Source of the DNA: Solirubrobacterales bacterium
GTDB lineage: Bacteria > Actinomycetota > Thermoleophilia > Solirubrobacterales > Solirubrobacteraceae
Length of the DNA stretch: 31,945 bases
Direction: 5' to 3'
Assembly (NCBI GenBank): GCA_003151895.1
Contig: PLYX01000226.1
Coordinates: 1 to 31,945, forward strand
Part shown: in pieces, positions 1-6,169 of the stretch
How the letters are laid out: each line of letters opens with the position of its first letter
Numbering within the stretch: the stretch's first letter is position 1
The notes under the pieces: model-generated
Seen by the model: only the letters and a program-made list of their open reading frames with translations
Databases searched by the model: none
What the model was told of the DNA's origin: nothing
Translations under genes and position numbers: made by a program

Positions 1-2
1 CC

Positions 3-419
3 GGCCGCCAGGCGCTGATGGACGACGGTCCGGTGCATGACTGGCTGCGCGCCGCCGACGAGCGCAGCACGTGGACGACCTCCGTCTGCACGGGCTCGCT
101 GATCCTCGCCGCGGCGGGCCTGCTCGAGGGCAAGCGGGCGACGAGCCACTGGCTGGCGCTCGAGAAGCTCGGCGAAATGGGCGCGGAGGCGGTTTCAGAG
201 CGGGTGGTGTTCGACGGGAAGATCGTCACCGCGGCCGGCGTCTCGGCCGGCATCGATATGGCGCTGGCGCTCGCCGCGCGGATCGCCGGCGAGCAGGTCG
301 CACAGGCGATACAGCTCTCCATCGAGTACGACCCCCAGCCGCCGTTTGACTCAGGCTCACCGCGGACGGCCTCGCCAGAGACGGTGGAGCTCATACGAGC
401 GCACTCGCGCTCGGTCTGA
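3..419 (+). CDS. DJ-1/PfpI family protein, C-terminal part (5' end outside window)
   Basis: Partial gene: the frame is open to the left edge and the first codons read as the family's interior, so the ATG at 18 is probably not the real start. The visible 138 residues hold the DJ-1/PfpI nucleophile-elbow motif SVCTGSLILAAAGLL followed by the G-K-R-A-T-S-H-W stretch typical of isonitrile-hydratase/ThiJ-like class I glutamine-amidotransferase-fold proteins; the Cys is the expected nucleophile. The N-terminal acidic residue of the catalytic site lies outside the window. There is no AraC-type HTH domain after the amidotransferase fold, so this is the stand-alone form and not a GATase1-like regulator. 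The substrate cannot be told from the sequence. It is followed by a 99-nt gap and a secreted protein gene on the same strand. Confidence 0.85.
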   Translation, partial: GRQALMDDGPVHDWLRAADERSTWTTSVCTGSLILAAAGLLEGKRATSHWLALEKLGEMGAEAVSERVVFDGKIVTAAGVSAGIDMALALAARIAGEQVAQAIQLSIEYDPQPPFDSGSPRTASPETVELIRAHSRSV

Positions 420-503
420 CGCCCACATGTTGGGGAACCTCGGCGAGCAGTACCGCAATCCGCGCTCGCGGTTGGACGATAGCGCTCGCTCGGCTGCGGA
501 GGC

Positions 504-509
504 TATAAT
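504..509 (+). promoter_or_regulatory. Candidate -10 element (TATAAT) for the secreted protein at 519
   Basis: A perfect TATAAT hexamer ends 9 nt before the ATG at 519, in otherwise GC-rich DNA. There is no Shine-Dalgarno sequence before that ATG, so transcription would begin at or within a few bases of the start codon and give a leaderless mRNA. No convincing -35 box is visible at 16-19 bp spacing. Confidence 0.5.
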
Positions 510-518
510 CGGCTCGGG

Positions 519-1049
519 ATGCGGGGGAGCCACATCACGGGGCGCATTGGACTCGCCGTTTTGGCGATGACAGCGCTGCTGGCACTCAGCGGCATGGCCG
601 GCTCGGCCAGCGGAGCCACGTCCTGTTCTGAGATACCGACCGTTTACGGGATTCCCCCCTGGGGCTTTCATACGGGCCCGTACACGGGGGCGAGCAGCTT
701 CGCCAAGGGCCATGGCGAAATCAACCTCGAAGCTAACACCGTCTCGGGGATCATCTGCCAGCAGGATCGGGCCGGCACGATCATCATGTCGGTTCAGCAC
801 CACCTCGTGTATCACTCGCACTACGCGACGATGTGGGGCTACCCGGGAAACATCATGAAGATCAAGGTCCGGGTCACGAGCAGCAGCGACCCGAACTGCG
901 AAGTTGGCACCGTTGGTCGCGCGACCCTGTTCGCAAGCTACAACGGCGTGCGCAGCGACAGCGTTCAGTTCTTCTTCCCGGCCGCGTGCAGGGATCAAGA
1001 CCACCTGTACCACGGAACGCAGGTCAACAACCAGGTCCCGCCGCTTTAG
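519..1049 (+). CDS. Secreted small protein of unknown function
   Basis: 176 residues. The N-terminus is a clear Sec-type signal peptide: basic start (M-R-G-S-H...R), hydrophobic core of about 15 residues, and a probable cleavage after the A-S-G-A region near residue 33. The mature part (about 143 residues) is polar, rich in Gly, Ser, His and Tyr, and has four Cys, compatible with two disulfides in an exported protein. I recognise no domain. ATG 519 is chosen because it places the positive charges before the hydrophobic core; there is no Shine-Dalgarno but a TATAAT lies 9 nt upstream. It is a single-gene unit, followed by a 343-nt non-coding stretch. Family and function unknown. Confidence 0.7.
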   Translation: MRGSHITGRIGLAVLAMTALLALSGMAGSASGATSCSEIPTVYGIPPWGFHTGPYTGASSFAKGHGEINLEANTVSGIICQQDRAGTIIMSVQHHLVYHSHYATMWGYPGNIMKIKVRVTSSSDPNCEVGTVGRATLFASYNGVRSDSVQFFFPAACRDQDHLYHGTQVNNQVPPL

Positions 1050-1089
1050 CCCGGCCTTCTCGCGGGCGCTTGTTCGGTGGCCGAGAACC

Positions 1090-1182
1090 AATCTCCTCGT
1101 CACTGGCTGCCTGTAGACCGTAGTCGCGAACGTGCGCGGCGTCGTGCCCGGCGGCTTTGAGCCGATCGGCTAGGCCGGCAGT
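1090..1182 (-). pseudogene. Remnant of a DUF5615-type (PIN-like) toxin gene
   Basis: Read on the minus strand, these 31 codons give A-G-L-A-D-R-L-K-A-A-G-H-D-A-A-H-V-R-D-Y and then G-L-Q-A-A-S-D-E-E-I. This resembles the N-terminal segment of DUF5615 proteins (PIN-like putative toxins of toxin-antitoxin pairs: L-A-x-x-L-x-x-A-G-H-D-x-x-H-V-R-D then D-E-E-I). The N-terminal L-x-D-E/A-x-L strand and the later S-x-D-x-D-F motif are missing in this frame, and no start codon with a ribosome site precedes it. It is therefore read as a decayed fragment; a chance match is possible but unlikely at this length. No partner antitoxin gene is visible. Confidence 0.5.
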
Positions 1183-1197
1183 CCTCCAATGATCAAA

Positions 1198-1257
1198 GCG
1201 GGCGTATCCGTCGCCGCTCGTAGCACGCCCGCCTTGGACGATCAGCGGGCGTATCCG
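1198..1257. repeat. 13-bp direct repeat, two copies
   Basis: GCGGGCGTATCCG occurs at 1198-1210 and 1245-1257, 47 bp apart, each close behind GATCA. It sits next to the DUF5615-like remnant and may mark the end of a duplication or deletion event. Function unknown. Confidence 0.5.
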
Positions 1258-1392
1258 CCGATGCTCGGCTCGCTCTCGCAATGCACGAGAACAACGCGCC
1301 AAGGGACGGCGTCCGCAAGGCAGCGACATCGTGTCCGCTGCTCAGGCGGGGAGCCGTGCGTGGCGGATCGCCTCCGCCGAAGTCGGCTCGCC

Positions 1393-2190
1393 CTACCGCT
1401 TCGGGCAGGGCACCGTCGGGTTGACCGTCACCGTTTCCCCGCTGAGGAACGTGATTTCGACCTTCCCTTTGAAGCCGCCCTTCGGGCACGTCTTCGGCAC
1501 GGTGCCGTAGGAGATCAGCTTTTTGCCCCGCTTGAACGCGGCGCCCACCTTGCCCTTTATCGAGAGCACCGACGCATAGGGGGCTCCGGGAACCGTTTCC
1601 ACGAGCGGCACCGGCACCGTGAGCTTCGGGCCGAACGGATTGGCGGCCGTGGAGAAGCTGCCCGTCGCGAGCACTTCGATCGACGCGGGTGATCTGCCTT
1701 CTGTGAAGAACGCCAGCTTGTTCCCGGGCGCAAAGAATGCCTGGACGGTCGCTTTCTCGTCAACGCGCGTGCCGCCGAAGCTGACCACGCCGAGCACTTC
1801 GCCCGCGGGGCCGGCCACCGAGCGCTTCGGGCACTTCTGCACTTCGTGGCTTTCGAGGGTCGCGGTCGGGCACGTGGCGAAGCCCTGCGGGTGCAACTTC
1901 ACGCCCGCGGGCAACTCCACCACGACCCCCGTCACGGGCGATGGGTAGCCGCCGTATTCGGTGCCACTGATGTTGAGCGTCGCTTCCAGCGCCGCCCCGG
2001 CCCCAAGGATGCTGCCTGTATTCGGGTATGTCGGGCTGTGAGGCGAGTTCGGGTTGATCGGGATCGACACGATCTTTGCTTTGACGGTGACCGTCGGCGT
2101 GGCCGACGTCACGGCCGGCAGGCACAGGGCGGCGAGCGCCAGACAAGAAATCATCAATACGTTTCGGTTTACGACCCCGGTTCGCGTCAT
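1393..2190 (-). CDS. Secreted protein of unknown function with paired C-P-x motifs
   Basis: 265 residues. A signal peptide is clear: charged start (M-T-R-T...N-R-N), hydrophobic core around residues 12-26, likely cleavage near T-S-A/T-P at about residue 30. The mature protein is beta-rich in composition (many V, T, G, P) with two Cys pairs: one near the middle (A-T-C-P ... K-C-P-K) and one at the C-terminus (K-T-C-P-K-G-G ... V-P-C-P-K-R). The wording resembles secreted proteins I associate with Thermoleophilia genomes, but no function is known to me. Start ATG 2190 is supported by a strong ribosome site GAGGAGGG at 2197-2204 with 6-nt spacing. It is transcribed away from the hydrolase at 2268; the 77 nt between hold both promoters. 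Confidence 0.75.
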   Translation of the reverse strand: MTRTGVVNRNVLMISCLALAALCLPAVTSATPTVTVKAKIVSIPINPNSPHSPTYPNTGSILGAGAALEATLNISGTEYGGYPSPVTGVVVELPAGVKLHPQGFATCPTATLESHEVQKCPKRSVAGPAGEVLGVVSFGGTRVDEKATVQAFFAPGNKLAFFTEGRSPASIEVLATGSFSTAANPFGPKLTVPVPLVETVPGAPYASVLSIKGKVGAAFKRGKKLISYGTVPKTCPKGGFKGKVEITFLSGETVTVNPTVPCPKR

Positions 2191-2255
2191 TGTCGTCCCT
2201 CCTCGCTCATATATTCCCCAAGAACAAGCATAACCCGCGAGCCTCGCCCAGCCAA

Positions 2256-2261
2256 TACCGT
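2256..2261 (+). promoter_or_regulatory. Candidate -10 element for a leaderless hydrolase mRNA
   Basis: TACCGT lies exactly 6 nt before the GTG at 2268, the distance expected if transcription starts at the first base of the start codon. There is no Shine-Dalgarno sequence. No good -35 box is visible, so this is only a candidate. Confidence 0.35.
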
Positions 2262-2267
2262 TAGCGC

Positions 2268-3119
2268 GTGTCCGCCGGCCTCGACGCCCATTTCATCGAC
2301 GTTCGCGGTCTGCGTGCCCGCTACATGGTCCGCGGCTCGGGTCCGCCGGTGCTCGTGCTGCACGGTTGGGGGGCGTCGATCGAGGCGGTCTACCCGATTG
2401 TGGGCGGCCTCGCGCCCGTGGCCACCGTGTACGCGCTCGACCTGCCGGGCTTCGGTCAGAGCGATCTGCCGCCGCAGCCTTGGGGGGTGGAGGACTACCA
2501 GGCGTTCGTGGCCGCGTTCATGGATGCGCTCCAGATCGAGCGCCCTGCGATCGTGGGGCACTCCAACGGCGGGCGCATCGCAATCCGGATGGCGGCAACC
2601 GAACCGGCTCGCGCGTCGCGGCTCGTGCTGGTGGACTCCGCCGGCATCCGTGCGAAACGCACGCTGCGCTGGTACCGCCGGGTGGGGATGGCGAAGGTGG
2701 GCAAGTACGCCGCGCGCTTCCTCGGCGCGCCCGGGGAGCGTCTGCGCGCGGCCCTCGTGGGTCGCGCCGCGTCGGCCGACTATGCGGCGGCCGGCGCGCT
2801 GCGCCCGACGCTCGTGCGGCTGGTGAACGCCGACCTGCGCCCCTTCATGCCTCAGATCAAAGTCCCCACGCTGCTGGTGTGGGGCTCAGAGGACTCCGAT
2901 ACGCCGCTGTCGGCGGGGCGGGAGATGGAGCGCTTGATCCCCGACGCCGGTCTCGTGGTGCTGGACGGCGCCGGCCACTACAGCTACCTCGACCAGCCCG
3001 CCCGCTTCGCGCGGATCGTGTCGCACTTCATCGCGCCGCCCGGCGCGAGTGGGGCGGGCCAAGTGCGCGGCGGAGCGCCGCCCGCCGACAAGGCCGAGTC
3101 CGATGCTGGGTCGCCGTGA
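2268..3119 (+). CDS. Alpha/beta hydrolase
   Basis: 283 residues, cytoplasmic (no signal peptide). Classic alpha/beta-hydrolase fold: oxyanion strand V-L-V-L-H-G-W-G at 28-35, D-L-P-G-F-G-Q-S at 58-65, nucleophile elbow G-H-S-N-G-G with Ser99, acid Asp209 in W-G-S-E-D, and catalytic His237 in G-A-G-H-Y. The last 25 residues (from about 258) are a Gly/Ala/Pro-rich tail beyond the fold. The stop codon overlaps the GTG of the MurF-like gene (GTGA), so the two are translationally coupled and likely functionally linked; a peptidase, esterase or amidase role in envelope precursor metabolism is possible, but the substrate is unknown. Start GTG 2268 begins just before the conserved fold and has no Shine-Dalgarno. 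Confidence 0.85.
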   Translation: MSAGLDAHFIDVRGLRARYMVRGSGPPVLVLHGWGASIEAVYPIVGGLAPVATVYALDLPGFGQSDLPPQPWGVEDYQAFVAAFMDALQIERPAIVGHSNGGRIAIRMAATEPARASRLVLVDSAGIRAKRTLRWYRRVGMAKVGKYAARFLGAPGERLRAALVGRAASADYAAAGALRPTLVRLVNADLRPFMPQIKVPTLLVWGSEDSDTPLSAGREMERLIPDAGLVVLDGAGHYSYLDQPARFARIVSHFIAPPGASGAGQVRGGAPPADKAESDAGSP

Positions 3120-4894
3120 ACACGTTCGAGGGTGTCGCGGCCGTGCTGGCGCTGCTCGCGCTCACGGTGCGTCTGGCGGGCCGCCAGCACCGGCTGCTGC
3201 ACCTCTTCCAGCTCGAGCACTACGAGGGGGCTCGTTTGACTCTGTGGCTGCGCAGGCGCGGCGAATTGTTGGCGTGGCGCGAGCTCGGGGTCGTGGCGCT
3301 GCTGTTCGCCGCGGCTGTGGCGGCCTCTTCGTCGGGCTCCGGGTGGCTGTGTGGGGCCCTCCTGCTGCTGGTCACCCCGCTCGGCGCGCTCGGGGTGGGC
3401 GATTGGCGCCGGCCCGCTGTCAAGCCGCTCGTGTTCACCGGCCGTGCCAAGCGTCTCTTCGCCGCCGCGCTCGCGCCGCCTGTGCTGCTCGCGATCGCGG
3501 CGATCGCGCTCGCGATTGCCGGCCTCACTACGACCACCCTCGCGGTGCTGCTTGCGCTCGGTGTGCTGCTGCTCGCCGGCACGCCGTGGACGCTGCTGAT
3601 TGCCAACTTCGCGCTGGGACCCGTGCAGAGCGCGATCAACCGGCGTTACGTGCAGCGCGCACGGCGCTCGCTGCACGAGTGGGGGCCGCTGGTGGTGGGC
3701 ATCACCGGCAGCTACGGCAAGACCACCACCAAGTTCTGCGTCGGCGCGGTGCTGGCGGCGGACCGTGCCACGCTCCTGACCCCGGAGAGCTACAACAGCT
3801 TCCTCGGGGTGATCCGCACGATCAACGAGCACCTCCAGGCGCGCCATCGCGCGTTCGTGGTCGAGATGGGGATGTTCCGCCGCGGGGACGTCGCAGAGCT
3901 GTGCGAGCTGGTGCATCCCACCGTCGGGGTCATCACCGCGATCGGCCCGATGCACCTGGAGCGGCTCGGATCGATCGAGCAGATCGCGGCGGCCAAGGGG
4001 GAGCTGCTCGACGCCCTTCCCCCCGACGGGCACTTCGTCACGAACGCCGACGACCCCCGCTGCCTGGAGTTGGCCGCCCGCGCGACCGTCCCCGTCACGC
4101 TGTTTGGCATAGACACCCCGGAACGCCGCCCGGCTGGTGCCCACGCCGGCGGTGCGGATGGCAGTGCGGGCGCGGTCGCCGCGGCGTCACACACCGCACG
4201 CACACCGCCAAGCAAGCCCAACCAATCCCCCCAAAAAACAGCCCATGTACAGGTCCTCGCGCGTGACATCCGGCTCGCCGACGGTCGAACCCATTTCGAC
4301 CTCCACCTCGACGGCCCCGACAGCCCGCCGATAGCGGTGTCCGCGGGGCTGCTCGGACGTCACAACGTCTCCAACCTGCTCGCCGCCGCCGCGGTGGGGC
4401 GCGTGCTCGACATCGATCCGGCGCGGATCGCCGAGGGGCTCTCGCGGGTGGACGCCCCGGCTCACCGGCTGCAGCCGATCCACAACCGCCGTGCGGGCAT
4501 CGTGGTGATCGACGATGCTTACAACTCCAACCCCGACGGCGCCGCATCCGCCCTGGAGGTGCTGCGCGAGCACCCCGCCACCCGCCGCCTGCTGGTGACG
4601 CCCGGCATGGTGGAGCTCGGCGAGCTGGAGGCGCAGCTCAACCGCCGCTTCGGCGAGCACGCGGGCGACGTGTGCGACCTGGTGATCCTCGTGGGCCCCG
4701 CCCGCACCGCCCCGATCCGAGAGGGGCTCGCGGCTTCCGGCATCGACCCGGCGAACGTTCGCGTCGTGCGGGACATCACCGAGGCGACCGCCCTGCTCGG
4801 CCGCCTCACGCGCGCGGGCGACGTGGTGCTGTTCGAGAACGACCTGCCCGACACCTACGCCGAACCGGAGGGCTCCGCGCTCCCGGTCTCTTGA
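3116..4894 (+). CDS. Membrane-anchored MurF-like Mur ligase
   Basis: 592 residues, against about 450 for soluble MurF. Residues 1-165 form a membrane region with about four or five hydrophobic segments (around 6-22, 57-75, 78-95, 114-137, 138-165). The Mur ligase core follows: P-loop G-I-T-G-S-Y-G-K-T-T-T-K at 195-206, Y-N-S-F at 226-229, the E-M-G region near 250, the G-P-M-H-L-E-R motif near 278-283, A-K-G-E-L at 293-297, L-G-R-H-N-V at 413-418, and D-D-A-Y-N-S-N at 466-472. MurF joins D-Ala-D-Ala to UDP-MurNAc-tripeptide. The C-terminal motif here is F-E-N-D-L-P-D-T-Y, not the usual MurF V-K-G-S-R type, so the product may differ. Residues about 336-378 are a low-complexity insert. The GTG start overlaps the hydrolase stop (GTGA); two Ddl-type genes follow. 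A second, canonical murF elsewhere in the genome would be expected if this one is specialised. Confidence 0.8.
   Translation: MNTFEGVAAVLALLALTVRLAGRQHRLLHLFQLEHYEGARLTLWLRRRGELLAWRELGVVALLFAAAVAASSSGSGWLCGALLLLVTPLGALGVGDWRRPAVKPLVFTGRAKRLFAAALAPPVLLAIAAIALAIAGLTTTTLAVLLALGVLLLAGTPWTLLIANFALGPVQSAINRRYVQRARRSLHEWGPLVVGITGSYGKTTTKFCVGAVLAADRATLLTPESYNSFLGVIRTINEHLQARHRAFVVEMGMFRRGDVAELCELVHPTVGVITAIGPMHLERLGSIEQIAAAKGELLDALPPDGHFVTNADDPRCLELAARATVPVTLFGIDTPERRPAGAHAGGADGSAGAVAAASHTARTPPSKPNQSPQKTAHVQVLARDIRLADGRTHFDLHLDGPDSPPIAVSAGLLGRHNVSNLLAAAAVGRVLDIDPARIAEGLSRVDAPAHRLQPIHNRRAGIVVIDDAYNSNPDGAASALEVLREHPATRRLLVTPGMVELGELEAQLNRRFGEHAGDVCDLVILVGPARTAPIREGLAASGIDPANVRVVRDITEATALLGRLTRAGDVVLFENDLPDTYAEPEGSALPVS
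4121..4249 (+). other. Low-complexity insert inside the MurF-like gene
   Basis: Codons 336-378 encode an Ala/Gly-rich then Ser/Pro/Gln/Lys-rich segment lying between the P-loop domain and the D-I-R-L-A-D strand of the next part. The DNA from about 4190 to 4255 is C- and A-rich and poor in G and T on the plus strand, unlike its flanks. No Mur ligase element maps here, so it is most likely a flexible loop. Confidence 0.6.
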
Positions 4895-4904
4895 CGATTT
4901 TTTT

Positions 4905-4929
4905 GGGGAGGGGGACCCCTCCGGGGTCC
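4905..4929 (+). other. Two overlapping, mutually exclusive 7-bp hairpins between the ligase genes
   Basis: Hairpin 1 pairs GGAGGGG (4907-4913) with CCCCTCC (4916-4922). Hairpin 2 pairs GGACCCC (4913-4919) with GGGGTCC (4923-4929). They share bases 4913-4922, so only one can form. A run of seven T (4898-4904) lies before them, not after, so neither is a canonical plus-strand terminator. Confidence 0.45.
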
Positions 4930-4967
4930 GGTGGTTCCTTCTCGCGATGCTCGCCGGCCCCGGCACA

Positions 4968-4973
4968 TAAGCT
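4968..4973 (+). promoter_or_regulatory. Candidate -10 element for ddl-type gene 1
   Basis: TAAGCT lies 8 nt before ATG 4982; no Shine-Dalgarno sequence is present, so a leaderless or near-leaderless mRNA is possible. No convincing -35 box. Confidence 0.3.
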
Positions 4974-4981
4974 AACGCCCT

Positions 4982-6169
4982 ATGCCACCAAGCGGATTGA
5001 GGGTGGGCGTCGCCTTCGGCGGGCGCTCCGTGGAGCACGACGTATCCATCGTCACGGGGCTGCAGGCCCTGGGCGTGCTCGAGGAGCGCCACTCGCCCGT
5101 GCCGATCTACATCGCGCGCAGCGGGCGCTGGTACACAGGCGAGACGTTGCGCGAGCTCTCCGTCTATCAACAGGACAGCGGCGACCCGGACGCCGAGGAG
5201 ATCCACTTCGACCTGCACAACGGCCGTCTGCTGCGGGCGGCGACCGGCGGATCGCTGTTGCGCTCGCGCCGGTCTCCGGAGCCGATGGAGCTCGACGTGT
5301 TGGTGCTGGCAACGCACGGCACCCAGGGGGAGGACGGTTGCCTGCAGGGCGCCTTGGAGTTGGCCCGGCTGCCTTATGTCGGCCCGGCCGTGGGGGCCGC
5401 CGCCGCCGCAATGGACAAGGTCACCACGAAGGCGATCCTCGCGCAGGCCGGGCTGCCCGCGCTCGACCATCTCGCGTCGCGCCGCGAGCAGTGGGAGCGA
5501 GACCGGGCGTCGGTCTGCGCGAGCGTGCGCGAGCGCTTCCCCTTCCCGCTGTATGTGAAGCCGGCCTCGCTCGGGTCGAGCGTCGGCGTGAGTCGCTGCT
5601 GCACCGACCCCGAGTTGGCGGATGCGCTGGAGCTCGGCTTCGAGCTCGACCGTGTGTGTCTGGTCGAACCGGCGGTGGAGGACGGCAGCGAGGTCAACTG
5701 CGCCGTTATCGGCCGCCCCGGCGCGGAACCGCGCGCGTCTGTCTGCGAGCAGCCGGTCGCAGCGGAGAGCTTTCTCTCCTTCCATGACAAGTACATGGGC
5801 GGGGGCAAGGGGGAGGGCATGAAGGGCGCCCAGCGGTTGATCCCCGCGCCGATCGGCGAGCAGCTCACCGAACAGGTCCAGGATCTCGCCGCGCGCGCCT
5901 TCACCGCGTTCGGGTGTGCCGGAGTGACGCGCGTAGACTTTCTGATCGACGCGCAGGAGCGCGTGTATGTCAACGAGCTCAACACGATCCCGGGGTCGTT
6001 CTCCTTCTACCTGTGGGAGCCCGCCGGGCTACCGTTCGTCGACCTCATGGACGAGCTCATCGATCTTGCGCTGGCCGACCACCGCGAGCAGCTGCGCACC
6101 ACCACGGTGTTCGCCACCAACCTGCTCGCGCTGCGCGCCGCCGGCTCAAAGGCGGGGGAGAAGGCATAG
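4982..6169 (+). CDS. D-alanine-D-alanine ligase-type ATP-grasp enzyme (first copy)
   Basis: 395 residues. ATP-grasp ligase of the Ddl/Van family: N-terminal G-G-R-S-V-E-H-D-V-S at 13-22 (Glu18 is the conserved acid), H-G-T-Q-G-E-D-G at 112-119, K-P-A-S-L-G-S-S-V-G-V at 193-203, E-D-G-S-E-V-N at 233-239, Tyr271 in the omega loop (F-H-D-K-Y; a Tyr here is typical of Ddl, a His of D-lactate-accepting Van enzymes), R-V-D-F at 317-320 and N-E-L-N-T-I-P-G at 331-338. It would form a dipeptide from two D-amino acids with ATP. The sequence after N-T-I-P-G reads S-F-S-F-Y-L-W; the position equivalent to E. coli DdlB Ser281, which helps hold the second D-Ala, is Tyr343, so the acceptor may differ. It lies 87 nt after the MurF-like gene, and its TAG overlaps the next gene's GTG by one base. 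Confidence 0.85.
   Translation: MPPSGLRVGVAFGGRSVEHDVSIVTGLQALGVLEERHSPVPIYIARSGRWYTGETLRELSVYQQDSGDPDAEEIHFDLHNGRLLRAATGGSLLRSRRSPEPMELDVLVLATHGTQGEDGCLQGALELARLPYVGPAVGAAAAAMDKVTTKAILAQAGLPALDHLASRREQWERDRASVCASVRERFPFPLYVKPASLGSSVGVSRCCTDPELADALELGFELDRVCLVEPAVEDGSEVNCAVIGRPGAEPRASVCEQPVAAESFLSFHDKYMGGGKGEGMKGAQRLIPAPIGEQLTEQVQDLAARAFTAFGCAGVTRVDFLIDAQERVYVNELNTIPGSFSFYLWEPAGLPFVDLMDELIDLALADHREQLRTTTVFATNLLALRAAGSKAGEKA

Larger units (their letters stand above)
1050..1392. other. Gene-poor stretch with decayed coding remnant and a short direct repeat
   Basis: This 343-nt gap separates two secreted-protein genes facing each other. The short frames in it have no start signal or domain support. 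Two things stand out. One is a minus-strand remnant of a DUF5615-like protein (1090-1182, listed separately). The other is a 13-bp direct repeat GCGGGCGTATCCG at 1198-1210 and 1245-1257, each preceded by GATCA. I see no clear terminator hairpin with a T-tract. Confidence 0.5.

Noticed and set aside
357..1103. Minus-strand open frame opposite the secreted protein
   Set aside because: No ribosome site or domain; the plus-strand frame has a signal peptide and a TATAAT box.
1024..1329. A full DUF5615 protein gene on the minus strand
   Set aside because: Only the central 31 codons resemble the family; the rest of the frame has no similarity, the start lacks a ribosome site, and key motifs are absent.
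2366..3115. N-terminal 250 codons of the long open frame leading into the MurF-like gene
   Set aside because: This part is an out-of-frame reading of the alpha/beta hydrolase gene; the hydrolase motifs are in another frame and the ligase's membrane region begins right at GTG 3116.
4895..4930. Hairpins with a T-run as an intrinsic terminator after the MurF-like gene
   Set aside because: The seven T lie before the stems on the plus strand, and on the minus strand the stems are followed by A, so neither direction fits a terminator.
4187..5785. Long minus-strand open frame of 532 codons
   Set aside because: High-GC shadow of the MurF-like and first Ddl genes; composition is Arg/Ala/His-rich with no domain.
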